A stretch of DNA of 64,000 bases from the NCBI GenBank assembly GCA_038207625.1, contig JBBQZO010000021.1:42203-106202 (forward strand), written 5' to 3'. This document shows positions 42,226 to 50,553 of this stretch, in pieces (within the stretch, counting starts at the first letter, position 1; each line of letters opens with the position of its first letter). This stretch comes from JBBQZO01 sp038207625 (GTDB taxonomy: Bacteria; Pseudomonadota; Gammaproteobacteria; Burkholderiales; Burkholderiaceae_D). The notes beneath the pieces were generated by a model that searched no databases, was not told the DNA's origin, and saw only the letters and a list, made by a program, of their open reading frames with translations. A program made the position numbers and the translations under genes.

Positions 42226-42245
42226 ATATCGATATTTTACGATAT
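42226..42245. promoter_or_regulatory. Candidate operator, ATATCGATAT dyad
   Basis: Perfect 10-bp palindrome ATATCGATAT (42226-42235), with a second CGATAT at 42240-42245, in an AT-rich patch (42205-42255) in front of the ArsR-OYE unit. ArsR-type repressors bind AT-rich dyads; binding here is inferred. Confidence 0.5.
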
Positions 42246-42369
42246 ATACAAAAACCGTGCTGGCGCGAAACTGTCCTTCCATCGGGCCGGCGAGGATGTC
42301 AGAATGCGGTTCCGCATCCGGGTGCCACGATCGCCCAGTATGTCTTTCACCTTTTTACGATGGAATCCC

Positions 42370-43992
42370 ATGAAAAAGACCAGTACGCTTTCCTTGATGA
42401 CGACGTTGGCCACCAGCTTGTTGCTGGCATTTCCCGCATGCGCACACAGCGCCACGCTGCCGGCGGTGCAGGAGGCGCCGCTGCGCGCGCATCTGGCGTT
42501 TCTGTCGAACGACGTGCTCGAAGGACGCGGCACCGGCCAGCGCGGCGCCGACCTGACGGTGGCGTATCTGGAAACCCAGGCGCTGGCGCTGGGCCTGAAG
42601 CCCGCGTCAAGCGGCAGCTATCGCCAGGCGGTGAAAATCGCCGGCGTGACGCCGCAGCCTCAGGACAGCAGCGTCCATCTGGAAGCGGGCGGCAAGCCGC
42701 TGACGCTGGCGTTTGGCAACGACTGGGTGTGGAAGCCGGGCGACGCCAAGGCGCTGCGCACGCTTGACGCGGACGTGGTCTTTGTCGGCTACGGCATCAC
42801 CGCGCCGGAAGAAGGCTGGGACGACTACAAGGGCCTCGACTGCACCGGCAAACTGCTGGTGATGATGGTCAACGATCCCCTGCCGACCGAGGCCGAGCCG
42901 AATCGTTTCGGCGGCAAGGCGCTGACTTACTACGGTCGCTGGACCTACAAGTACGCCGAGGCGGCCCGGCGCGGCGCAGCCGGCGTGCTGCTGATCCACA
43001 CCGACGCGTCGGCCACGTACGGCTGGTCGGTGCTCAAGAACGGCGGCAGCGGTGAAGGCTTTCAGCTGCTGAACGGCCCGGTCGGCACCGGCCTGCAGGG
43101 CTGGATGACGGACGCCAGCGCGCACGCGCTGTTCGCCGGCGCCGGCCAGGACCTGGACGCCTTGCGCGCCAGCGCCGAGCGCAAGGACTTCAAGCCGGTG
43201 GCGCTGTCGGCCAAAATCGTCGGCGAAGCGAAATCGATCGTGCGCACGGTCGATCAATTCAATATCGCCGGCATCGTGCCTGGCACCGATCCCAAGCTCA
43301 AGGACGAACTCGTCATCTACAGCGCGCACTGGGATCACCTGGGCAAGCAGGCCGGCACCGGCGACACCATCTACAACGGCGCGGTCGACAACGCGTCCGG
43401 TTCGGCGGCGTTGCTGGCAATGGCCAAGGCGGCCGTTGCCGCACCGGCCAAGCGCAGCCAGATGTTCTTGTGGGCCGCCGCCGAAGAGCAGGGCTTGCTG
43501 GGCAGCGCTGCGTATGCCAGCAATCCCCTGTGGCCGCTGGCCAAGACGGCTGCCAACCTGAATCTGGACAGCCTCAATTTTGTCGGACGCACCAGCGACA
43601 TCGGCACCCAGGGCAGCGAGCGCACCGAACTGGCCGCGATCGCCACGCAAGTGGCCAAGAACATGGGCCTGCACATCGCCAAGGTCGAACCGGATCTGTC
43701 GGGTGGCTACTTCCGTAGCGACCATTTCAATTTCGCCAAGGCGGGCGTACCGGCATTCTCGATCGAGTCGGGTACCGACTACTTGAAAGATCCGGTCGGC
43801 TCGAAAGCCAAGGCGGACGCGTACAGCAAGCGCTATCACCAGGTGACGGACGAATACGACGCCAACTGGGATTTGGCTGGCATGGTTGAGCAAGCGCAGT
43901 TCACGCTCAACCTTGGCCGGGCCGTGGCCGATGCGCCAAAGATGCCGGCCTGGAAGGCGGGCGATGCATTTGGCAAGGTGCGCGCGAAATAA
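42370..43992 (+). CDS. M28 family zinc aminopeptidase, secreted
   Basis: Secreted metallo-aminopeptidase, 540 aa. Start ATG 42370; signal peptide to about residue 27 (TLATSLLLAFPACAHS). A PA insert domain (about residues 130-270) lies within the peptidase. The M28 ligands appear in order: YSAHWDHLGKQ (His), NGAVDNASGSAALLAM (Asp bridging), AAAEEQGLLGS (catalytic Glu-Glu), LNLDSLNFVG (Asp) and YHQVTDEYD (His). All metal ligands look present. Convergent with the DUF1304 gene across a strong hairpin. Confidence 0.93.
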   Translation: MKKTSTLSLMTTLATSLLLAFPACAHSATLPAVQEAPLRAHLAFLSNDVLEGRGTGQRGADLTVAYLETQALALGLKPASSGSYRQAVKIAGVTPQPQDSSVHLEAGGKPLTLAFGNDWVWKPGDAKALRTLDADVVFVGYGITAPEEGWDDYKGLDCTGKLLVMMVNDPLPTEAEPNRFGGKALTYYGRWTYKYAEAARRGAAGVLLIHTDASATYGWSVLKNGGSGEGFQLLNGPVGTGLQGWMTDASAHALFAGAGQDLDALRASAERKDFKPVALSAKIVGEAKSIVRTVDQFNIAGIVPGTDPKLKDELVIYSAHWDHLGKQAGTGDTIYNGAVDNASGSAALLAMAKAAVAAPAKRSQMFLWAAAEEQGLLGSAAYASNPLWPLAKTAANLNLDSLNFVGRTSDIGTQGSERTELAAIATQVAKNMGLHIAKVEPDLSGGYFRSDHFNFAKAGVPAFSIESGTDYLKDPVGSKAKADAYSKRYHQVTDEYDANWDLAGMVEQAQFTLNLGRAVADAPKMPAWKAGDAFGKVRAK

Positions 43993-44019
43993 ACGTCGCG
44001 CTGGCCTTTGTGTGTGAAG

Positions 44020-44050
44020 CAGGGCGGGCCGCGCAAGCGCGCCCGCCCTG
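44020..44050. terminator. Strong hairpin between convergent M28 and DUF1304 genes
   Basis: 10-bp stem CAGGGCGGGC/GCCCGCCCTG (44020-44029, 44041-44050) closing an inner GCGC-AA-GCGC. Weak T-rich tail on the plus side (TTCGTTT). Likely terminates both genes. Confidence 0.6.
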
Positions 44051-44055
44051 TTCGT

Positions 44056-44415
44056 TTATGCGAACAGGAACAGTCCCAAAGCCAGCGCCGCAGGCAGGGC
44101 CTGGATGTACAGGATGGTTTTCTTGACGGTGCAGGCGCCCCAGATGCCGGCCACGCACACGCAGGTCAGGCCGAATACGGTGAACGCGCGTGCGACGGCC
44201 GGATCGGGATGCAGGAAGCCCAGTGCCAATGCGGCGACCAGAAAACCGTTGTAGCAGCCCTGATTGGACATTGCCGGCGCCATGATCTCGGCCTTTTCGG
44301 CGCTAAGCCCGAATACGCGCCGACCGCGCGTCTTGAACAGTACCGTTTCGAGCAGGACAAAATACCCGTGCAGCAGCAGTACGAGGCCGATCAGGATCTG
44401 GGTAAGGGCGAACAT
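44056..44415 (-). CDS. DUF1304 family membrane protein
   Basis: 119 aa with four hydrophobic helices. ILIGLVLLLHGYFVLLETVLFKTRGRRVFGLS and MAPAMSNQGCYNGFLVAALALGFL match the DUF1304 pattern (conserved NQGxYNGFLA). Function unknown. Divergent from a TetR regulator with a dyad in between, so probably repressed by it. Confidence 0.9.
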   Translation of the reverse strand: MFALTQILIGLVLLLHGYFVLLETVLFKTRGRRVFGLSAEKAEIMAPAMSNQGCYNGFLVAALALGFLHPDPAVARAFTVFGLTCVCVAGIWGACTVKKTILYIQALPAALALGLFLFA

Positions 44416-44441
44416 GGGGAAGCTCCGGTTGGTAGTGGTGA

Positions 44442-44472
44442 ACAAACAATACATAATCATGTTATGCTTTGT
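44442..44472. promoter_or_regulatory. Candidate TetR operator
   Basis: Imperfect dyad in the 86-bp gap between DUF1304 and TetR genes: ACAAA ... CATAA-N5-TTATG ... TTTGT. Location and symmetry fit a TetR site that controls both genes. Inferred. Confidence 0.55.
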
Positions 44473-44501
44473 CAATCGATTTCTCAGAACACGCTCGCAC
44501 C

Positions 44502-45191
44502 ATGAAACCACCTGAAAATGCACGCCCGCCCAAGCCGGGATTGCGCTCACCCGTGGCCGCGCCGGCAGCGGTTCATGCACCGGGCGCGAAGCGTGACGGA
44601 CGCAAGGACAATGCGGCCATCACCCAGGCGGCGCTGCGCGCGTCGGGGTGGCGCCTGTTTGGCCAATTGGGCTACGACGCCAGTTCGGTCGGCGCGCTGT
44701 GTGCCGAGGCGGGCGTGACGGCGGGAGCGCTGTATCACCACTATGGCGACAAGAAGGGCTTGTTCGCGGCGGTGGCCGAAGAGCTCGACGCCGCGCTGGC
44801 CGAGCGGGCCGGTGCGGCCAGTGCGACCGTGCTGGCGGCCGGCGGTCAGGTGTGGGATGCGTTCCTGGCCGGCGTCGATACGCTGCTTGACGCTGGGACC
44901 GACGCGGCAACGCGGCGCATCGGTCTGGCCGACGCCCCGGCCGTGCTGGGCGCCGACGCATGGCTGGCGATTCGCGAGCGGCACGGCTTGGGGGCGATGA
45001 CGGGGGCGGTACAAAACCTGCAGGCGGCCGGCGTGCTGGCCCTTGGGGACCCCAGCCGCATCGCGCGCATTGCGCTGGGCATGCTGTATGGCGCCGTCGA
45101 GGCGCTGCCGGTCGAGCCGCAGCAGCGCGCCGCCGCACTGGTCGACACGCGCCGCATCGCCCATGCAATGCTGGCGACGCTGCGCCGTTAG
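44502..45191 (+). CDS. TetR-family transcriptional regulator
   Basis: 229 aa from ATG 44502 (an upstream start at 44469 is possible, neither with a clear ribosome site). A Pro-rich 30-residue N-terminal extension, then HTH: ITQAALRASGWRLFGQLGYDASSVGALCAEAGVTAGALYHHYGDKKGLFAAV, typical of TetR. The C-terminal ligand-binding domain is Ala/Gly-rich. Divergent from DUF1304, which is its likely target. Confidence 0.92.
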   Translation: MKPPENARPPKPGLRSPVAAPAAVHAPGAKRDGRKDNAAITQAALRASGWRLFGQLGYDASSVGALCAEAGVTAGALYHHYGDKKGLFAAVAEELDAALAERAGAASATVLAAGGQVWDAFLAGVDTLLDAGTDAATRRIGLADAPAVLGADAWLAIRERHGLGAMTGAVQNLQAAGVLALGDPSRIARIALGMLYGAVEALPVEPQQRAAALVDTRRIAHAMLATLRR

Positions 45192-45231
45192 CGCATCAGC
45201 GATATCCGATCGGACATCACCGGCAGGCCCG

Positions 45232-46128
45232 CTAGCGCACCACCGCCAGCGCGCTGGCCCACAGGCGTGCGCCGAACTGGTTCAGTGCCAGCCCGCTGAG
45301 CACCAGCGCGCCCGCCACCAGCTTCCACCAGTCGAGCGATTCGCCCAGCACCAGCGCGGCGCTGAGCATGCCCACCACGGGCACCAGCAGCGTGAACGGC
45401 GCGATCGTCGCGGTCGGGTACTTGCGCATCAACATCGACCAGATGCCAAAGCCGAGCAGCGTGTTCGGATAGGCCTGGAACAACACCGTGCCGAGCGACT
45501 TCAGATTGAAACTGTGTGCGGCCGCCTGCCATGCTGCGCCCCCTTCGACCAGGTACGACACCAGCAGCAGTGGCGGCGTCGACACCAGCGAACCCCACAC
45601 TACCAGGGATACCGCGCTGACCTTGCCGATACGTTTGGTGACAATGTTGGCGCAGGCCCAGCACAAGCCGGCCAGCACCACCAGCACGAAGCCGATCACG
45701 CTGGCGCCACTGCGCAGGTTCAGCGCCACCAGCGCCATGCCGGAAAACGCCACCAGCGCGCCGACCAGTTGCACCGCGCGGGGACGCTCGCCCAGCACCA
45801 GCACGGCCAGTCCTATCGTGAAGAACGCCTGCAGTTGAATCACCAGCGAGGCCAGCCCCGCCGGCATGCCCAATTTGATACCGGAAAATAGCAGCGTGAA
45901 TTGAATCGCGAACTGGAACAGGCCGTACGCGATGACCAATTGCCAGCGCGCGTCCGGAGGCCTGACGAAAAAAGCCAGCGGCAGCGCAGCGAACAAGAAG
46001 CGCAAGGCCGTGAATAATATCGGCGGCAAATCCTGCAAGCCGATCTTGATGACGACGAAATTGACGCCCCAGATGCTCACCACGCCAAGCGCGATCAGGA
46101 TGTCGCGCAGGCTCATGGCCGGCTTCAT
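45232..46128 (-). CDS. EamA/DMT-family exporter
   Basis: Ten-helix inner-membrane metabolite exporter of the drug/metabolite superfamily, 298 aa. Both EamA repeats are visible (VVSIWGVNFVVIKIGLQDLPPILFTALRF and LAGLCWACANIVTKRIGKVS). The start ATG at 46128 overlaps the TGA of benE, so the two are one operon. The substrate is unknown; the EamA prototype exports cysteine and acetylserine. Confidence 0.9.
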   Translation of the reverse strand: MKPAMSLRDILIALGVVSIWGVNFVVIKIGLQDLPPILFTALRFLFAALPLAFFVRPPDARWQLVIAYGLFQFAIQFTLLFSGIKLGMPAGLASLVIQLQAFFTIGLAVLVLGERPRAVQLVGALVAFSGMALVALNLRSGASVIGFVLVVLAGLCWACANIVTKRIGKVSAVSLVVWGSLVSTPPLLLVSYLVEGGAAWQAAAHSFNLKSLGTVLFQAYPNTLLGFGIWSMLMRKYPTATIAPFTLLVPVVGMLSAALVLGESLDWWKLVAGALVLSGLALNQFGARLWASALAVVR

Positions 46129-47345
46129 GGCGCACCCGGTGTGTGTTGGTCGTCAACGCGCCGCCATAGCGCGCGCAAGCTGGCCCGATTCGCGCCCAGC
46201 ACGGTTTGCGCCAGCACGCCCGCCACCAGCCCCCAGAATGCCGAACCGACGCCGAACAATGCAAAGCCGGAGGCGGTGACCAGGAAGGTGATCAGGGCCG
46301 GCTCGCGCGAGCCCGGTTCGCTCAAGGCTTGCACCAGCCCGTTGCCGATGGTGCCCAGCAGCGCCAGGCCAGCCACGGCCAGCACCAGCTCATGGGGGAA
46401 CGCGGCGAATACGGCGGTGACGGTTGCGCCGAACAGGCCGATCAGCGTGTAGAACCCGCCCGCGGCGACGGCCGCCACGTAGCGCTTGTCGCGCTCTTCG
46501 TGTGCCTCGCGCCCCATGCAGATGGCCGCGGTGATCGCCGCCAGGTTCAAGGCATACGCGCCAAACGGTGCCAGCACGAACGTGGCCACGCCGGTCCAGC
46601 CGATCAGCGGCGACACCGGCGGGTTGTAGCCGCAGGCGCGCAAGGTCGCCACGCCCGGCATGTTTTGCGAGGCCATCGTGACGATGAATAGCGGCAGCGC
46701 CACGCCCACAATCGCCTGCAGCGAGAACTGCGGCGTGGTCCAGACGGGGCGCGCCAGCGCCAGTTCGATGCCGCCCAAGTGCAGCGTGCCGTGCAGGGTG
46801 GCGACCAGCATGCCGGCCAGCAGCGCGCCGATCACCGCGTAGCGCGGCAGCAGGCGGCGCAGCAGCAGATAGGCGGCGAACATCGCAAACACCAGTGCAA
46901 ATTCGCTCTTCATCGCCGCAAACGCATCCAGGCCGAAGCGCAGCAGGATCCCGGCCAGCATGCCCGAGGCCAGCGCCATCGGCAGTTTGCGCATGGCCCG
47001 TTCGAACCAGCCGCTAAAGCCGGTGAGGGCGATCAAGGCGCCGGTGACGACAAACGCGCCGATCGCCTGCGCCATCGTCAGGCCGCCCGTGCTGGTGATC
47101 AGCAGCGCCGCCCCGGAGGTCGACCAGGCGGTCGCGATCGGCGTGCGGTAGCGCAGCGACAGGCCGATGCTGGTCACGCCCATGCCCAGTCCGAGCGCCC
47201 ACATCCATGACGCCAGTTCGCCCGGCGTGGCGCCCAGCGCATGGGCAGCCTGGAACACGATCACGGCCGAGCTGCTAAAGCCGACCAGCACCGTGACAAA
47301 GCCGGCGCTGAGCGCCGACAGGGAAAAATCCTTGATCAATGCCAT
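46125..47345 (-). CDS. benE: BenE family benzoate/H+ symporter-like transporter
   Basis: Inner-membrane permease, 406 aa with about 12 helices. Matches BenE: FSLSALSAGFVTVLVGFSSSAVIVFQAAHALGATP, ATAWSTSGAALLITS, and MASQNMPGVATLRACGYNPPVSPLIGWTG. The ATG at 47345 is used. The name reflects the family; benzoate genes are not seen near. It sits upstream of the EamA gene and overlaps it. Confidence 0.9.
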   Translation of the reverse strand: MALIKDFSLSALSAGFVTVLVGFSSSAVIVFQAAHALGATPGELASWMWALGLGMGVTSIGLSLRYRTPIATAWSTSGAALLITSTGGLTMAQAIGAFVVTGALIALTGFSGWFERAMRKLPMALASGMLAGILLRFGLDAFAAMKSEFALVFAMFAAYLLLRRLLPRYAVIGALLAGMLVATLHGTLHLGGIELALARPVWTTPQFSLQAIVGVALPLFIVTMASQNMPGVATLRACGYNPPVSPLIGWTGVATFVLAPFGAYALNLAAITAAICMGREAHEERDKRYVAAVAAGGFYTLIGLFGATVTAVFAAFPHELVLAVAGLALLGTIGNGLVQALSEPGSREPALITFLVTASGFALFGVGSAFWGLVAGVLAQTVLGANRASLRALWRRVDDQHTPGAP

Positions 47346-47441
47346 GGGATCTGGTGCTCGCAATCTGGTGGAACAGACAATGATTATCGCCCAGTTCGGC
47401 GCGCGCCGCTGGCGCCGCCGACCTCGCCGCGCCGGCTGGGA

Positions 47442-47447
47442 TATACT
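47442..47447 (+). promoter_or_regulatory. Possible -10 box before the guanidine riboswitch
   Basis: TATACT at 47442-47447. Transcription would start near 47454, just in front of the first riboswitch hairpin. The -35 is poor. Confidence 0.5.
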
Positions 47448-47459
47448 CGGCCTTCATTG

Positions 47460-47523
47460 GCGCTGGCGGGGACGACCCCGCATCCGGGCGCAACCGGCGG
47501 GGACGACCTCGCCCTGCAGGGAG
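47460..47523 (+). ncRNA. Guanidine-II (mini-ykkC) riboswitch
   Basis: Two hairpins with ACGA loops, the defining ACGR tetraloops of the class. Hairpin 1: GCGGGG-ACGA-CCCCGC (47466-47481). Hairpin 2: GGCGGGG-ACGA-CCTCGCC (47496-47513). A 14-nt linker lies between. AGGGAG, the ribosome site of the SMR gene, begins 5 nt after hairpin 2 (47518-47523), so ligand binding would free translation, as known for this class. The adjacent gene is an SMR transporter, the usual partner. Confidence 0.9.
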
Positions 47524-47529
47524 TGCGAA

Positions 47530-47850
47530 ATGACGTGGTTGATCTTGGTGGTGGCGGGACTGTTTGAAATTGCCTGGGCGGTCGGCCTGAAATACACGGA
47601 CGGATTTACCCGTCTGCTACCGACGCTGCTGACCGCCGGCTCGATGCTGGCCAGCGTGCTGCTGCTGGGGATTGCGATGCGCCAGCTGCCGCTGGGCACC
47701 GCGTATGCCGTCTGGACCGGCATCGGCACGGTCGGCACGGCGATCTTCGGCATGCTGCTGCTGGGCGAGCCGGCCGGCGCCATGCGCCTGGCCTGCATCG
47801 CACTGATCGTGGCCGGCATCGTCGGCCTGAAGGTGCTCACGCCGCATTAA
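47530..47850 (+). CDS. gdx: Guanidinium exporter Gdx (SugE-type SMR)
   Basis: Small multidrug resistance protein, 106 aa, four helices. Glu in LILVVAGLFEIAWAVGLKYTDGFT is the proton/substrate-coupling residue. WTGIGTVGTAIFGMLLLGE matches the Gdx/SugE signature. The riboswitch just upstream argues strongly that it exports guanidinium in exchange for protons, as shown for the Gdx subtype, rather than quaternary ammonium (Qac) compounds. Monocistronic; convergent with the solute-binding gene at 47854, only 3 bp apart. Confidence 0.94.
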   Translation: MTWLILVVAGLFEIAWAVGLKYTDGFTRLLPTLLTAGSMLASVLLLGIAMRQLPLGTAYAVWTGIGTVGTAIFGMLLLGEPAGAMRLACIALIVAGIVGLKVLTPH

Positions 47851-47853
47851 GTG

Positions 47854-48606
47854 CTAGCGCAGATGGGCCCAGTTGGCGTAGATGCGCGCCAGTTCGCCGT
47901 TGCCTTCAAGCTGTTCGAGCGCGTGTTCGACCAGCTTGACCGCGTCCGGGCTCGCCTTGCGGCTGGCCCAGAAATACATCGGTTCTTCCTTGAGCACAGC
48001 CGGCAAAATGCGCACCTTGCCCTTCATGTCTTCGGAGGCGATCAGCCAGCCCAGCGTGAGCTCGTTCATGTAGGTGAAGCGACCGTGCCCGGCAATGATC
48101 TTTTTCAGGTTGATCATGTTGTCGCCCGTGCTGTCGTCCACCTGCAGGCCCCGCGCGCGCAACTGGACGCTGTAGCCGGCCCCGCGCGAGGTGTTAATCA
48201 GCGGGTTCAGCTTGACCAGTTCGTCCAGATTGGCGATCGCCACCGGGTCGCCGGCGGCGGCGGCCAGGCGGTGCCGCACGCTGTACAGTGGCTTGCCGAC
48301 GCTGTGCGCGATCTGGCGTCGGTGTGGCGTGTCGAGCAGCGCGCAGGCCACGTCCAGCTGGCCCGACGCAAGGCCTTTTTCGATCGCCGGCACCGACAGC
48401 GGGGCATCCTGACCGGTAAAGTGCAAGCGCGGTTCGACCCGTTCGAGTGCGGCCAGGATGTCCGGGCAGACCCCTTCCATGTGCTGGCCGCGCGTTATCC
48501 ATTTCGGCGGGATGCTTTCCTGCGCAACGGTGCGCAGCGTCAGCGGCGCGGCAGCAAGCGCGTTCGACAGCAGCGCGAAACTCAGAGTGATCAGCAAGCG
48601 CTCCAT
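47854..48606 (-). CDS. Orphan periplasmic solute-binding protein, family 3
   Basis: 250 aa from ATG 48606, GGAGG 5 nt upstream. Signal peptide of 18 residues (MERLLITLSFALLSNALA). The family-3 fold is suggested by IPPKWITRGQHMEGVCPDILAALERV and ELARIYANWAHLR at the end. Two Cys (VCPDI and VACAL). No transporter partner. Adjacent to the hydroxyproline epimerase gene on the opposite strand, so a role in substrate sensing is conceivable but not shown. Confidence 0.82.
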   Translation of the reverse strand: MERLLITLSFALLSNALAAAPLTLRTVAQESIPPKWITRGQHMEGVCPDILAALERVEPRLHFTGQDAPLSVPAIEKGLASGQLDVACALLDTPHRRQIAHSVGKPLYSVRHRLAAAAGDPVAIANLDELVKLNPLINTSRGAGYSVQLRARGLQVDDSTGDNMINLKKIIAGHGRFTYMNELTLGWLIASEDMKGKVRILPAVLKEEPMYFWASRKASPDAVKLVEHALEQLEGNGELARIYANWAHLR

Positions 48607-48765
48607 AGGGCCTCCGTGTGCCACGCTGGCGAGCTGGGACGCGCCAGATACCGTCACATTGTCGCATGAAGCGGCGCGCCCGGGCGGGCCGGCTGTGCAG
48701 ATTTCAGCATCACCGCGCCAGCGCCGGTGCAAGACAAATGGTCTGCGGACGGCTATGCTATCGAC

Positions 48766-49707
48766 ATGAAAAATATCTCCATTATTGACTCCCATACCGG
48801 CGGCGAACCGACCCGCATGGTAATCGACGGCGGCCCGGATCTGGGCACCGGGCCTTTGCAACAACGGCTCGAACGATTTCGGCGCGAGCACGACCGGCTG
48901 CGCGCGGCGGTAGTGTGTGAGCCGCGCGGCTCGGACGTGCTGGTCGGCGCGCTGCTGTGCGAGCCGCATGATCCCACTTGCAGCGCCGGGATTATCTTTT
49001 TCAACAACGTTGGCTATCTCGGCATGTGCGGGCACGGCATGATCGGCGTGATCGCGTCGCTGGCCCATCTGGGCCGCATCGGACCCGGGCGCCAGCGCAT
49101 CGACACCCCGGTCGGCGCGGTCGAGGCAGTGCTCCATGAGGACGGCAGCGTCACCATCGACAACGTCGCGTCCTACCGTTCGCGCCACGGCGTCGAGATT
49201 GCCGTGGACGGCTACGGCAGCGTGCGCGGCGATGTGGCCTGGGGCGGCAACTGGTTCTTCCTGGTGGCCGAACATGGCCTGGTGCTGAACTTGGCCAATG
49301 TCGAGGCGCTGACCGCGTTCGCGTCGGCCGTGTGCGCGGCCCTGGCGCGCCAGGGCATCAGCGGCGACGACGGCGCCGTCATCGACCATGTCGAACTGTT
49401 CGCGCCGTCCGACAAACCGGGCGTGGATAGCCGCAATTTTGTGCTCTGTCCCGGCAAGGCCTATGACCGTTCGCCCTGCGGCACCGGCACCAGCGCCAAG
49501 CTGGCCTGCTTGGCGGCCGACGGCAAGCTGGCCGAGCACGCGTTGTGGCGCCAGGAGAGCATCATCGGCAGCGTGTTTGAGGCCTCGTATCGGATGGATG
49601 GTGCGCAGCTGATGCCTAGCATCCGCGGCAAAGCCTGGGTCAACGCCAAGGCCACGCTGATCCTCGACCCGAGCGACCCGTTCGCCTGGGGCATCGCGGC
49701 CAGCTGA
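48766..49707 (+). CDS. 4-hydroxyproline 2-epimerase (proline racemase family)
   Basis: Interconverts trans-4-hydroxy-L-proline and cis-4-hydroxy-D-proline in the cytosol. 313 aa from ATG 48766. Both catalytic cysteines are present: Cys88 in GYLGMCGHGM and Cys238 in DRSPCGTGTSAK. A Thr at the second site would have meant trans-3-hydroxyproline dehydratase, so an epimerase or racemase is favoured. N-terminus IDSHTGGEPTR matches the family. Proline racemase cannot be excluded. The convergent PAS-AraC gene is a plausible regulator; other hydroxyproline genes are not in view. Confidence 0.92.
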   Translation: MKNISIIDSHTGGEPTRMVIDGGPDLGTGPLQQRLERFRREHDRLRAAVVCEPRGSDVLVGALLCEPHDPTCSAGIIFFNNVGYLGMCGHGMIGVIASLAHLGRIGPGRQRIDTPVGAVEAVLHEDGSVTIDNVASYRSRHGVEIAVDGYGSVRGDVAWGGNWFFLVAEHGLVLNLANVEALTAFASAVCAALARQGISGDDGAVIDHVELFAPSDKPGVDSRNFVLCPGKAYDRSPCGTGTSAKLACLAADGKLAEHALWRQESIIGSVFEASYRMDGAQLMPSIRGKAWVNAKATLILDPSDPFAWGIAAS

Positions 49708-49730
49708 CGCGGCCGCATTTGAAGCGCGTA

Positions 49731-49766
49731 CCGAGGGCCGCCCGACGCACGTCGCGCGGCCCTCGG
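49731..49766. terminator. Hairpin between convergent epimerase and AraC genes
   Basis: Perfect 11-bp stem CCGAGGGCCGC/GCGGCCCTCGG (49731-49741 and 49756-49766), 14-nt loop, no T-tract. Confidence 0.6.
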
Positions 49767-49776
49767 CGCGTGCGCA

Positions 49777-50553
49777 CTAGACCTGCACGGTCTGGCGGAA
49801 CTGAGCTGGCGTGAGGCCGACGGTGGCCTTGAACTGGCGCGAAAACGCGCTGTGGTCGCAATACCCGCAGGCCAGCGCGATGTGCGCGATGGTCTCCTGG
49901 CCGGCCAGCATCACCGAGGCCGCATCCAGGCGCGTCTTGATGATCATCTGGCGCGGCGTGATCTGGAAAATCTTCAAAAAATAGCGCTCGATCTGGGCCA
50001 CCGACATGCCCGCCAGCGCCGCCAGTTCGTGCAGCGGCAGCGGGCGCGCAAACTCCTCCTGAATCAGATGGGCCACCTGGGCCACCTTGCGGTAGGCCGG
50101 GTTCTTCTTGTCGGCCATGGCCAAATCGCGCGAGATGCCGCACAGGCCCACGATCAGGCCACTGTCGTCGCGCAGCGCCAGTTTGCGCGTCAGGCACCAG
50201 CCGGGCGCGCGGTCCGGATACAGGTGCAATTCGAGCTGGTCGCAGATGTTGGCGCCGCCGGCCAGCACCGCGCGGTCCTGCGCCAGGTAGCTCGCGCCGA
50301 ACGGTGCGCCGAACACCTCGGCCGGGGTGCGCCCGATCAGCAGCGCCTTTTCCTTGCGCCCGCAGCGGCGCGCCAGCGTCTGGTTGACATGGGTGTAGCG
50401 CCCCAGCGCGTCCTTGACGAAAAACACCACGTCGGGCAGCGCGTCGAACAGCGGCGCGAAGAAGAAGGGGTCGGCCGCCAGGGCGACGGCGAGGGGATCA
50501 AGGGCGCGAGTATTCAAAATTGGGATTGGCGCAAGCCAGATAAAACCATTCAT
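49777..50553 (-). CDS. PAS-AraC family transcriptional regulator
   Basis: 258 aa. Start ATG 50553 overlaps the 3' end of the deacylase gene by 56 bp in a different frame; a TTG at 50517 would shorten the overlap. No clear ribosome site for either. PAS domain at about residues 38-150 (DALPDVVFFVKDALGRYTHVNQTLARRCG) and two AraC HTHs at the C-terminus (LHELAALAGMSVAQIERYFLKIF and IAHIALACGYCDHSAFSRQFKATVGLTPAQFRQ). It is convergent with the epimerase gene. Confidence 0.85.
   Translation of the reverse strand: MNGFIWLAPIPILNTRALDPLAVALAADPFFFAPLFDALPDVVFFVKDALGRYTHVNQTLARRCGRKEKALLIGRTPAEVFGAPFGASYLAQDRAVLAGGANICDQLELHLYPDRAPGWCLTRKLALRDDSGLIVGLCGISRDLAMADKKNPAYRKVAQVAHLIQEEFARPLPLHELAALAGMSVAQIERYFLKIFQITPRQMIIKTRLDAASVMLAGQETIAHIALACGYCDHSAFSRQFKATVGLTPAQFRQTVQV

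Noticed and set aside
47530..47850. SMR gene as a quaternary ammonium (Qac) exporter
   Set aside because: A guanidine-II riboswitch directly upstream and the Gdx-like signature fit guanidinium export better.
48766..49707. trans-3-hydroxyproline dehydratase
   Set aside because: The second catalytic position is Cys238 (SPCGTGTSAK), not Thr, so an epimerase/racemase is favoured.
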